Of a stretch of 10,134 nucleotides of DNA, positions 1 through 6,691 are shown one piece after another. The stretch is taken from NCBI GenBank assembly GCA_018679295.1, contig JAHHLP010000344.1, positions 1 through 10,134 of the forward strand, in the 5' to 3' direction. The notes beneath the pieces are model-generated. The model searched no databases and was not told the DNA's origin. It worked only from the letters and a program-made list of their open reading frames with translations. The stretch comes from Rhodothermia bacterium. GTDB lineage: Bacteria; Bacteroidota; Rhodothermia; Rhodothermales; JABDKH01. Every line of letters begins with the position of its first letter. Positions within the stretch are counted from its first letter, which is position 1. Both the position numbers and the translations under genes were made by a program.

Positions 1-85
1 GATCCCGTACGCGCACTTCGTGTGGCACTTGTTCGTCATCGGCGGATCGACATGTCACTACGTGGCGGTCTTCCACGTAATCTAG
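1..85 (+). CDS. C-terminal end of a TrhA / hemolysin III family membrane protein (partial, 5' end outside window)
   Basis: The frame starting at base 2 is open from the window edge to a TAG at 83-85. It encodes 27 residues beginning IPYAHFVWHLFVIGGS and ending YVAVFHVI. The pattern P-Y-x-H-x-x-W-H-L-F-V-x-x-G-S-x-x-H-Y/F matches the last transmembrane helix of bacterial hemolysin III/TrhA proteins of the PAQR superfamily, where the W-H-L-F-V and following H residues belong to the conserved metal-site histidines. These are seven-helix inner-membrane proteins linked to membrane lipid homeostasis; the hemolysin name is historical. The gene lies on the same strand as the DUF1295 gene, and its stop is 17 bases before that gene's preferred start, so the two may be co-transcribed. 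Only the tail is visible, so the family call rests on a short but characteristic motif. Confidence 0.72.
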   Translation, partial: IPYAHFVWHLFVIGGSTCHYVAVFHVI

Positions 86-102
86 TTCGGAACAGGCCCA
101 TC

Positions 103-894
103 ATGCAGTTCCCCGCCAACATCCTGGAAACGGGCCTCACGAATCTGGCTGTTATTCTCGCCTGCATGGGCGCGCTATGGGGCATCAGCCTTCTAAAGAA
201 AGACGCGAGTATCGTCGACCCGTTTTGGCCGGTAGGTTTTGCCATCGTCGCGTGGACGAGCTACGCTTTTTTCGCTCCCTCGTCGGCGGCGCGGCCGCTG
301 CTCATTGTCGTGCTAACCACGATATGGGGGCTCCGCCTCGGCCTCTACCTCCTATGGCGAAACTGGGGAGCCGGAGAAGACTACCGTTACGCGGAGATGC
401 GGGAGAAGCACGGCGACCAATTCTGGATCGTGAGCCTGTTCACGGTCTTCCTTTTGCAAGGAGTCTTGATGTGGGTCGTATCGTGGCCGGTCCAGTTCGG
501 TCAGACGCTCGCTGGCAACTCGATAGGGTGGCTGGACTATCTCGGAGTGACGCTCTGGCTAGTCGGCTTTGTCTTTGAGTCCGTCGGAGACTACCAACTC
601 GCACGGTTCAAATCCGACCCAAACAACAAAGGCAAAGTCCTCGACAGCGGCCTTTGGCGATACACGCGGCATCCCAATTACTTTGGCGATTTCTGCGTGT
701 GGTGGGGGCTCTACTTGATAGCCGTCTCTGCCGGTGCGTGGTGGACACTGCCCGCTCCACTCCTGATGTCATTCCTGCTGATGAAGTTCTCGGGTGCAGC
801 GCTCCTCGAAAGCACCATTACCGATCGCCGCCCCGCCTACGCGGACTACATCTCCAAGACCCCGGCCTTCTTTCCCGGTAAGCCAAAAGCCTGA
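103..894 (+). CDS. DUF1295 domain integral-membrane protein (steroid 5-alpha-reductase C-terminal-like)
   Basis: The predicted product is a 263-residue polytopic membrane protein. Hallmarks of DUF1295 are D-P-F-W at residues 39-42, W-G-L-R-L-G at 75-80 followed by the W-R-N-W/E-D-Y-R-Y stretch up to about 96, and GLWRYTRHPNYFGD at 183-196. The C-terminal part (R-x-x-Y-x-x-Y, then F-F-P-G) is also typical. About six or seven hydrophobic segments are visible. The family is related to the steroid 5-alpha-reductase / isoprenylcysteine methyltransferase fold, but its bacterial reaction is not established, so I assign no substrate. The frame is open further upstream, with ATGs at 22 and 52. Those starts would overlap the end of the preceding TrhA gene and add a basic, non-hydrophobic leader unlike the family. 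ATG 103, with a weak GGAACAGG upstream at 89-96, is therefore preferred. Confidence 0.88.
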   Translation: MQFPANILETGLTNLAVILACMGALWGISLLKKDASIVDPFWPVGFAIVAWTSYAFFAPSSAARPLLIVVLTTIWGLRLGLYLLWRNWGAGEDYRYAEMREKHGDQFWIVSLFTVFLLQGVLMWVVSWPVQFGQTLAGNSIGWLDYLGVTLWLVGFVFESVGDYQLARFKSDPNNKGKVLDSGLWRYTRHPNYFGDFCVWWGLYLIAVSAGAWWTLPAPLLMSFLLMKFSGAALLESTITDRRPAYADYISKTPAFFPGKPKA

Positions 895-972
895 GCTGGA
901 TCGCTCACCGCAGGTCCGGCGGTACTGACCGGCGCCATCCCACGCCTAACCTTCGCCAACTGACGGAAGCGG

Positions 973-1002
973 TTGACGAACTGCACAGACCACCAATACC
1001 TT
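973..1002 (+). promoter_or_regulatory. candidate promoter for the FG-GAP secreted protein
   Basis: TTGACG at 973-978 resembles a -35 element. With an 18-base spacer it is followed by TACCTT at 997-1002, a poor -10 match. Transcription would start near 1009 and give a short leader of about 30 bases before ATG 1041. There is no good Shine-Dalgarno sequence before that ATG. This is the only gap (895-1040) between the DUF1295 gene and the next one, and I see no convincing terminator in it. The assignment is weak because the organism's sigma-factor preferences are unknown. Confidence 0.25.
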
Positions 1003-1040
1003 GCCGCCACGGTAGCCCGGTCACAACTATCACGAACGAC

Positions 1041-3008
1041 ATGCGCAGCTTCGCCATCCTCATCGTAGCGAGTCTCCTCGGAACAACTTTCTCATCCACA
1101 GCACAAACGACCGACCTCGTTTGGGACGTGCCGCCCGCCTCCAGCCCGTCCGACCCCTACTCAGAAGAACTGATCGGGGGGCAGTTTGGCGGTTCGTTCT
1201 CTGTCACGGGTCCTTTCGACCTCGACAACGACGGCAAGACGGACATCCTCGTCAGTGATTTCTCGGGGGGTCAGCGAATACACGTCTTCGAGGTTCAGGG
1301 GCCGGACACCTGGGAGCTGGTCTACTCCACGCCGTTCTTCGAGGACGAGCTGACGCCGCGCGACTTCATCGTGAGCGCCCGCCACTCCACAGGAGCCGAC
1401 CTCGACGGCGACGGAATGCAGGAGATCGTCTTTGTTAGCGGTGACGAGTTCGTGGGCCCCAGCCCCTCCGGTTCAACCTCCGGGATCTTCATCTATGAAT
1501 TCACCGGCACCGACAACGACTATGGATCACAGCCGGCTGCAGCCTTTGGCGTGGACCAGTTCGGTGCGCCGACCCCCAACTACGTCAAGGCGGACAACTT
1601 CTCCGCCATAGACATCGACGGCGACGGCAAGCAAGAACTGTTGTGGCCTAATGATTCCTCGTTTCCTCTCGATGAGTGGTACATCCTGTCGGTGAACGGC
1701 GACATCGGAAGCGGTTTCGAGACGCTGATATTTGAGCTGCGCCTGAGCTCAGGAAACAGCGGAGACGCCAACTACGACCCGGTCGACCGTGGTGGCGGCA
1801 GCACGTACGCCATTAACGCGGCGGACCTCGACGGCGACGGTTCGTACGAGATATCGTTTCACTCCTGGAACGATTTCAACTTTCACAACGGCGACGTGCT
1901 GGGCCCGGACTCGTACCTCGTCCCGTCTGCAACGGACCCGGATATTTTCTTGAAGGCGACTTCCGCGCTTGGCGTTGATGACCTTTCTTGGTTCAATGGT
2001 GTTGTTGTCGACATCAACGGAGACGGCGACGACGAGATATTCTACCCGCGCGAGCGAGGCTACCAAGCAGGCGATTACGAATATGTCTCCGTGATGAATT
2101 ACGAGATCGGTGAAGACCCGCTGCGGATAACGGCCGAGCAGCTGAAGTTGGATATCGTGGGGCCACTGACTTCGTATGGAATAGATGCCGGTGACATTAA
2201 TGGCGACGGAACGATTGAACTGATCGGCGCTGGCCGCGGCTACGATGGAGAAGACTACACCGCAGGCCGCAAGCCGAAGTACCTGAGAATAGCGGAATGG
2301 AAGGGCGGCGTTGGCGGGGATCCTGAGAACCCTGCCAATTATTCACTCACGGAGGTCGAGTTTGAGATTACGCCGTTCGATACGCTGTTCAACTTCGTCG
2401 TTCGAGATTCAGCTGGCGTGGTGGAGAGCTTCTACGAGAACGCGGGTGAGTTCGGTGAATTCCCAACAGACCGCGCCGAGGAGATCTCGCCTACAAGTAT
2501 TGCGTATTTGGGAGACGCCGACGGCGACGGAGTGTCGGAAGTTGCGGTGGGCTTCTACGGTATTAACGACTCCCTCGACATCATCGATGAGACTTACGAT
2601 GCCTCGGCGGGGTTCTTCAGAAGAACAACCCGGGAACGAACGGCAGCACCGCATCGACCCGTATTTCGAATATTCGAAATCGATGACCAGTTTGGTGTTC
2701 ATTCGGAGGCACGGCTCGTGCTCCCCTCCGACTACAAGCTGTCGGAGAATTATCCCAACCCGTTCAACCCCTCGACGACTTTTGATGTCACTCTGCCGCT
2801 CGACAAGACCGTAAGCGTACTCATTTACGATGTAACGGGGCGACTCGTCAGGACGCTGGCCCAAGACGTCCGTCTCCCCGCCGGCACTCACACATTTGTT
2901 TGGGATGGCCGTGTAGATGGAGGTGCCGTTGCAGCGAGCGGTGTCTATTTCTACGCGCTTGAGTACGGCAACTTCAGGCAATCACGAAAGATGACGATGG
3001 TCAAATAA
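1041..3008 (+). CDS. secreted FG-GAP/VCBS-repeat protein with type IX secretion C-terminal sorting domain
   Basis: The predicted product is a 655-residue exported protein. Residues 1-22 form a signal peptide (MRSFAILIVASLLGTTFSSTAQ). The body carries seven Ca2+-binding loops of the form D-x-D-x-D-G-x-x-D/E at about residues 60, 120, 191, 262, 324, 385 and 492. This is the FG-GAP/VCBS signature of integrin-alpha-like beta-propellers, and seven loops fit a seven-bladed propeller. From about 568 to 655 lies a FlgD-like Ig fold / Por sorting domain: LSENYPNPFNPSTTF, then YDVTGRLVRTL, then AASGVYFYALEYG and a basic end. Such domains direct cargo through the outer-membrane type IX system and are usually removed or replaced by an anchor. 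The propeller probably binds a ligand or sugar, but no catalytic motif is visible. The TPR lipoprotein gene begins 86 bases downstream on the same strand. Confidence 0.88.
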   Translation: MRSFAILIVASLLGTTFSSTAQTTDLVWDVPPASSPSDPYSEELIGGQFGGSFSVTGPFDLDNDGKTDILVSDFSGGQRIHVFEVQGPDTWELVYSTPFFEDELTPRDFIVSARHSTGADLDGDGMQEIVFVSGDEFVGPSPSGSTSGIFIYEFTGTDNDYGSQPAAAFGVDQFGAPTPNYVKADNFSAIDIDGDGKQELLWPNDSSFPLDEWYILSVNGDIGSGFETLIFELRLSSGNSGDANYDPVDRGGGSTYAINAADLDGDGSYEISFHSWNDFNFHNGDVLGPDSYLVPSATDPDIFLKATSALGVDDLSWFNGVVVDINGDGDDEIFYPRERGYQAGDYEYVSVMNYEIGEDPLRITAEQLKLDIVGPLTSYGIDAGDINGDGTIELIGAGRGYDGEDYTAGRKPKYLRIAEWKGGVGGDPENPANYSLTEVEFEITPFDTLFNFVVRDSAGVVESFYENAGEFGEFPTDRAEEISPTSIAYLGDADGDGVSEVAVGFYGINDSLDIIDETYDASAGFFRRTTRERTAAPHRPVFRIFEIDDQFGVHSEARLVLPSDYKLSENYPNPFNPSTTFDVTLPLDKTVSVLIYDVTGRLVRTLAQDVRLPAGTHTFVWDGRVDGGAVAASGVYFYALEYGNFRQSRKMTMVK

Positions 3009-3094
3009 GCGCCTTCCCTTTTGCGCATTTTGCCGTTTGTTTCGTTTAGACGGTCGGAGCGCAGTCTCACGCAATCTATCTGCCAACGACCTTA

Positions 3095-3802
3095 ATGATC
3101 AGAAACTCCCGGCCCCTGGTAATCGCAGTTGCAGTGTTTGCGGTTGCGCATCTAACATCGTGCTCCAGCGCCAACGAGGAGTCGGACGTGGAGTACGCTC
3201 TCGGCAACGAGGCTCTGGCAACGCTCGACTTTCAACAGGCGCTGCTCCATTACAATGAAGCGATCCGATTGAACCCTGAGCATGCCGGAGCACATCTTAA
3301 ACGAGGGCAGATTCGATGGCAGAGTAATCAGTACGACGCCTCGCTGCCGGATTTGACGCGAGCCATTGAACTCGACTCCACGCTTACGTGGGCCTACTTC
3401 TTCCGCGGCGTCAGTCTCGCGACGCTTGACCGGCTGGAGGAATCTGTTGACGATTTCGGTCGGGTGATTGACAGGGAAGAATTCGAGACCGGAGACATCG
3501 TTCGCGCTCTCACGTGGCGGTCAATCGCCCTCTTCAAACTCGGTCGCATCGACGAATCAATCAGTGACCTGAATGCGCGGGTCGACCTAGAGCCCGGCCA
3601 GGTTATACATCGGATAGACCGTGGTGGCGCCTATCAGTCAGTCGGAGAAACCGAGAAAGCGATCGACGACTACCTGCACGTCCTTGAAGAGGAGAATCTC
3701 GACTCAGAGCTGCGGGAGATCGTTGCACCGCGACTGACGTCTCTTGGAGTGGACGTGCCCGAGCCGGTTGCGGCCGATTCCGCGAGCTCAGCTAGCGACT
3801 AA
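3095..3802 (+). CDS. tetratricopeptide-repeat lipoprotein
   Basis: The predicted product is a 235-residue lipoprotein. A basic N-terminus and hydrophobic segment lead to the lipobox L-T-S-C with the lipidated cysteine at residue 23, which supports ATG 3095. About five TPR units follow at roughly 32-63, 65-97, 99-131, 137-169 and 170-202. Examples of their consensus are the G-N-E-A...A-L-x-x-Y-x-x-A-I-x-L-N-P pattern in the first and A-I-x-D-Y in the last. A short acidic, Ser/Ala-rich tail (about 222-235) looks unstructured. TPR lipoproteins act as scaffolds in the periplasm or at the outer membrane; the partner cannot be read from the sequence. It follows the FG-GAP gene by 86 bases without a strong terminator, so co-transcription is likely. 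Its last 11 bases overlap the end of the convergent DUF5916 gene. Confidence 0.87.
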   Translation: MIRNSRPLVIAVAVFAVAHLTSCSSANEESDVEYALGNEALATLDFQQALLHYNEAIRLNPEHAGAHLKRGQIRWQSNQYDASLPDLTRAIELDSTLTWAYFFRGVSLATLDRLEESVDDFGRVIDREEFETGDIVRALTWRSIALFKLGRIDESISDLNARVDLEPGQVIHRIDRGGAYQSVGETEKAIDDYLHVLEEENLDSELREIVAPRLTSLGVDVPEPVAADSASSASD

Positions 3803-6494
3803 ACCAGTAGGTCAGCTTGATCGCGAAGATGTTGTCCGGCTTCGCGCCAAAGAGGTCGCGTACTGACGGGCCAAAGTCGAGGCGCCCGATGTCTTCCGAG
3901 TCGGAACGACTCTGTGTCCAGACCAGGAAGAGCGTTGAGCCGGGCATGTACTCCCATCGCAAGACAGCCGTGCCGCGCAGTGAACGGAAGTTGAAGTCTT
4001 GATCTGGCAGCTCGATTGGTCTGGCCGGACCAGGGCCGTCCGGATCGACGACAAGATTGTCCGCATCGAAAGTCGTCCCTGACTCTCCGTAGTTGACGAA
4101 GTCGTAGGTTCGCGGCGCCGCCAGCTCCTTGTAGTTGAAGTAGTTGCCCGATGAAATGAGCGGCTGTGCGAAAAGCTGCAGGCTCATCGTGGGCGTGAAC
4201 GTCCAGTTTAACCGCACACTCGACGACACGGTGACCTGATCGAGTTCCGCGAACACGTAGCGTTTCCCAAAGGTGGCTGTTGCTGTCGGGTCATCGAAGG
4301 TGCCCACGTACTGCGAGAACTCGTTATTCCAGCTGGCACGTGGGTTGAGAGTCACTCGAACGTTCGAGGCAGGCTGCCACACGAACTCTGTGTACAGCTG
4401 AAGGAAATCTGAATCCTCTTGTAGATACGTGTAGCCGCCTATCTCCCAAACAAGTCTCTTTCGGCTGTCGGTGTCGTACTCGAAGTTTAGCTCTAATCCA
4501 GGCTGATTCAGCGTAAGCGGGCCTCCACGGGTACGACGATTGCTCACCGTCTCCGGGTTGTAGGCAACGTTCAACCACACCTCGTGGTAGTTCAAAAACC
4601 GGATCCAGTTAGCTGCCCACACTCCTCTCCACGTTGTATTCCCGTCGAAATCAGAGGAGTTGAATGCAGCGGAATATACCTGGACCCGCCGGTACCACGA
4701 CCCGGGGTCCGGCCAATCGTACGACAACACCACGTGCCCGTTGATGATGTCGGACCGGAACAGGAATCCGAGGTCGTTCACGTCGAAGGACGGGCTGTAG
4801 TAACCCAATGCAGCGTTCATGCCGAAGCGGCCACTCTGCTTGTTGAGCATCAAGCGCCCAGCCGATCCGGACAGCGAAGTGGCGGAGCTGTCTACGCTTG
4901 CGTATTTGGCGTCGGGGCGTTGGAAGTAGCGGCGAGGGTCAGTCTGCACCGCTACCATCCGGTCGGCGGTACCAGAGACATTTGAGATCGCTGACCACCC
5001 GGTGAGAACCCAGACCTTGTCGGAGTCGAGGAAAGTCCATCCGTCCAGCCCAACAACGACGGCCGACTGGTTTATTTGCGACCGAAGCCGGTCCTCCCTG
5101 AAGTCCCTAACTGCGACCGTCGACAGAACGCCCAATGCCTGACGTCCGCCGGAAAATTCCTTTTGTAGCCGATTAACACCGTAATATGCCAGCGGCTCGA
5201 CTTCGGCCGAGGTCCGATCGCCATCCAGGGCGAAGTCCGCAACAGCGCGTTCGGTGAGCGAGTGAATCGTGCCGAGGTTCCATCCACCGTTGATCCGTCC
5301 GGTCAACTTGGTGGCGCCGATGATCCGAGCCCCGTCGATGCGCTCGGCATAATCGTTGGCGGGGAGACGCCCCTGGGGCGCCCGCCCAATGCGACGCGAG
5401 TAGAAAAAGTTGGGATTGCTGAAGTTGAATCCCCACATGTTGTTGGTCCCTCCGCGCCCGAAACCATTAAAGACGGAGTTCCCCTCAATGAAGAATGGCC
5501 GCTTCTCCGGGAAGAACGTTTCTACGTCGCTGAGATTGACGACGGCAGGATCCACCTCAACCTGACCGAAGTCGGGATTGACCGTGGCATTTAGTGTCAG
5601 GTTGCTGGTAACCCCTACTCGAAAATCCGCCCCAACTCCGGGTGAATAGCTGGATCCGTCGTTGAACGGGTCGTCATCGGCATGATCGAGAAATTCGGCC
5701 CGTGTGCGGATGTATGGAATTACGTCCAGCTGCCTCTTGGGTGCGATGCCACGAAGCCCTTGCAGCGTTGGGAAACGGGACACAAACCCGCTCTCTTTTC
5801 GAGGCGTGTATACAAGGAAATCGGATTCGTTCTTACGCGCGATCGACCGCCGAAAGTTGATACCCCATTCGTGATCCTCGGCAGCTTGAAACCGTAGCTG
5901 GGAAAACGGAATACGAAACTCGGCACACCAGCCCTCATCGTCGATGATGGCTTTGCCGACCCATACACCGTCCCAATCCTCATCGTCCCAGTCGTCGTTC
6001 TCCAGGGTTCCATCGCGGAGAGTCCCGGCGGCGTTAATGCCGAAGAAGTAACCCGTCCGGCGGTCAAGAAATGGATCCAGGTACACGGTAAAGTCATCGG
6101 AATCCAGTCGGTTATCTCGCCGCCCGAGACGCGCCACAATGGAATCCGGCGCCGAATCAAACATGCGAGCACTAACGTACAGCGCCTCGTCATCGTACAG
6201 GATGCGGACCTCGGTACGAAACGTCGGCTCGGCACCTTGCTCCGGATCTCGCTGGGTGAACTGCGAGATGACGGGGGCCGCGGCCCACGCCGCGTCGGTG
6301 TGCCTCCCGTCAATATTGACTTCCTCGGACAGTCGGGCAGCAGACACGGTTGCTACTTCGGTCGGGAAATCGAAATCCAGTTTGGCGGCTAGCCCCTCGA
6401 TCGATGGCGAGCCAGAAGTCTGCGCGAGCAACGTGCACGGAGCGAGAGCCTCAACACAGATGAGCAATGAGGCTCCCAGAAGGTATCGTAACAT
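3792..6494 (-). CDS. DUF5916 outer-membrane protein with N-terminal CBM9-like domain
   Basis: The predicted product is a 900-residue exported protein. Residues 1-25 form a signal peptide ending LLAQ. Residues about 57-230 form a CBM9/DOMON-like beta-sandwich, with I-D-G-x-x-x-D-A-A-W at 61-70, V-R-I-L-Y-D-D-E-A-L-Y-V at 96-107 and a Y-F-F-G-I-N-A-x-G strand at about 149-157. From about 255 to the end lies the DUF5916 region, whose hallmark VNPDFGQVEVDPAVVNLSDV (305-324) is followed by ETFFPEKRPFFIEG. The rest reads as alternating aromatic beta-strands of a barrel, ending L-T-Y-W-F-S-R. Members of this family are presumed outer-membrane proteins, and the CBM9-like part suggests glycan binding, but the function is unproven. 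An unusually acidic, Trp-rich loop (ENDDWDDEDWDGVW) occupies 165-178. The peptidase gene lies 197 bases upstream on the same strand. AAAGAAAGGG, about 11-20 bases before the ATG, is a weak, distant ribosome binding site. Confidence 0.9.
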   Translation of the reverse strand: MLRYLLGASLLICVEALAPCTLLAQTSGSPSIEGLAAKLDFDFPTEVATVSAARLSEEVNIDGRHTDAAWAAAPVISQFTQRDPEQGAEPTFRTEVRILYDDEALYVSARMFDSAPDSIVARLGRRDNRLDSDDFTVYLDPFLDRRTGYFFGINAAGTLRDGTLENDDWDDEDWDGVWVGKAIIDDEGWCAEFRIPFSQLRFQAAEDHEWGINFRRSIARKNESDFLVYTPRKESGFVSRFPTLQGLRGIAPKRQLDVIPYIRTRAEFLDHADDDPFNDGSSYSPGVGADFRVGVTSNLTLNATVNPDFGQVEVDPAVVNLSDVETFFPEKRPFFIEGNSVFNGFGRGGTNNMWGFNFSNPNFFYSRRIGRAPQGRLPANDYAERIDGARIIGATKLTGRINGGWNLGTIHSLTERAVADFALDGDRTSAEVEPLAYYGVNRLQKEFSGGRQALGVLSTVAVRDFREDRLRSQINQSAVVVGLDGWTFLDSDKVWVLTGWSAISNVSGTADRMVAVQTDPRRYFQRPDAKYASVDSSATSLSGSAGRLMLNKQSGRFGMNAALGYYSPSFDVNDLGFLFRSDIINGHVVLSYDWPDPGSWYRRVQVYSAAFNSSDFDGNTTWRGVWAANWIRFLNYHEVWLNVAYNPETVSNRRTRGGPLTLNQPGLELNFEYDTDSRKRLVWEIGGYTYLQEDSDFLQLYTEFVWQPASNVRVTLNPRASWNNEFSQYVGTFDDPTATATFGKRYVFAELDQVTVSSSVRLNWTFTPTMSLQLFAQPLISSGNYFNYKELAAPRTYDFVNYGESGTTFDADNLVVDPDGPGPARPIELPDQDFNFRSLRGTAVLRWEYMPGSTLFLVWTQSRSDSEDIGRLDFGPSVRDLFGAKPDNIFAIKLTYWFSR

Positions 6495-6520
6495 GACAGA
6501 GCTAGCCCTTTCTTTGGCGA

Positions 6521-6578
6521 CCGTAGCCGTTCGCGAAGGGGCTGCAGTCCGCGAAACGACATATTGTATTGGCTACGG
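6521..6578 (-). other. two-part hairpin in the 5' leader of the DUF5916 gene
   Basis: Read on the minus strand, an outer arm CCGTAGCC (6578-6571) pairs perfectly with GGCTACGG (6528-6521). Inside it, GTTTCGCG (6557-6550) pairs with CGCGAAC (6535-6529) with one bulged T. The inner and outer right arms are contiguous, while the left arms are separated by a 12-base AT-rich bulge; the terminal loop is 14 bases. The structure ends 26 bases before the ATG at 6494, leaving the weak ribosome binding site just outside. No T-run follows, so it is not a classical terminator. It could be an RNA control element, an mRNA stabiliser or, as a DNA dyad, a binding site. The rest of the 6495-6691 gap shows no recognisable gene, only TACAAT-like boxes of low value. 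Confidence 0.4.
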
Positions 6579-6691
6579 GACGTTTTGCTCTATGTTACAA
6601 TTGCCTCTCTCTGTTCTATCTGCAAATGCGTTCTATATGCTCTCCGCGAACCGTCGCGCGCCATAAGAAACAGCAGGCCGCGCCGACCACG

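Noticed and set aside
892..907. TGAGC-N6-GCTCA inverted repeat at the end of the DUF1295 gene
   Set aside because: Only five base pairs and no T-run; too weak to call a terminator.
1219..2540. Recurring GACNTCGACGGCGACGG-like DNA words
   Set aside because: They encode the repeated Asp-rich calcium loops of FG-GAP blades and are irregularly spaced, so they are protein repeats and not a DNA repeat array.
2409..2981. 190-codon minus-strand open frame opposite the FG-GAP/T9SS gene
   Set aside because: It lies entirely inside a gene with clear domains, and its translation has no recognisable motif or signal; it is a shadow of the other strand.
3021..3050. TTGCGC-N18-TTTAGA as a promoter for the TPR lipoprotein
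   Set aside because: Both boxes are poor matches, and the short gap makes co-transcription with the FG-GAP gene the simpler reading.
5720..6313. 197-codon frame within the DUF5916 gene
   Set aside because: Same strand but a different frame inside a well-supported coding region; Arg/Ser/Thr-rich composition typical of an out-of-frame translation.
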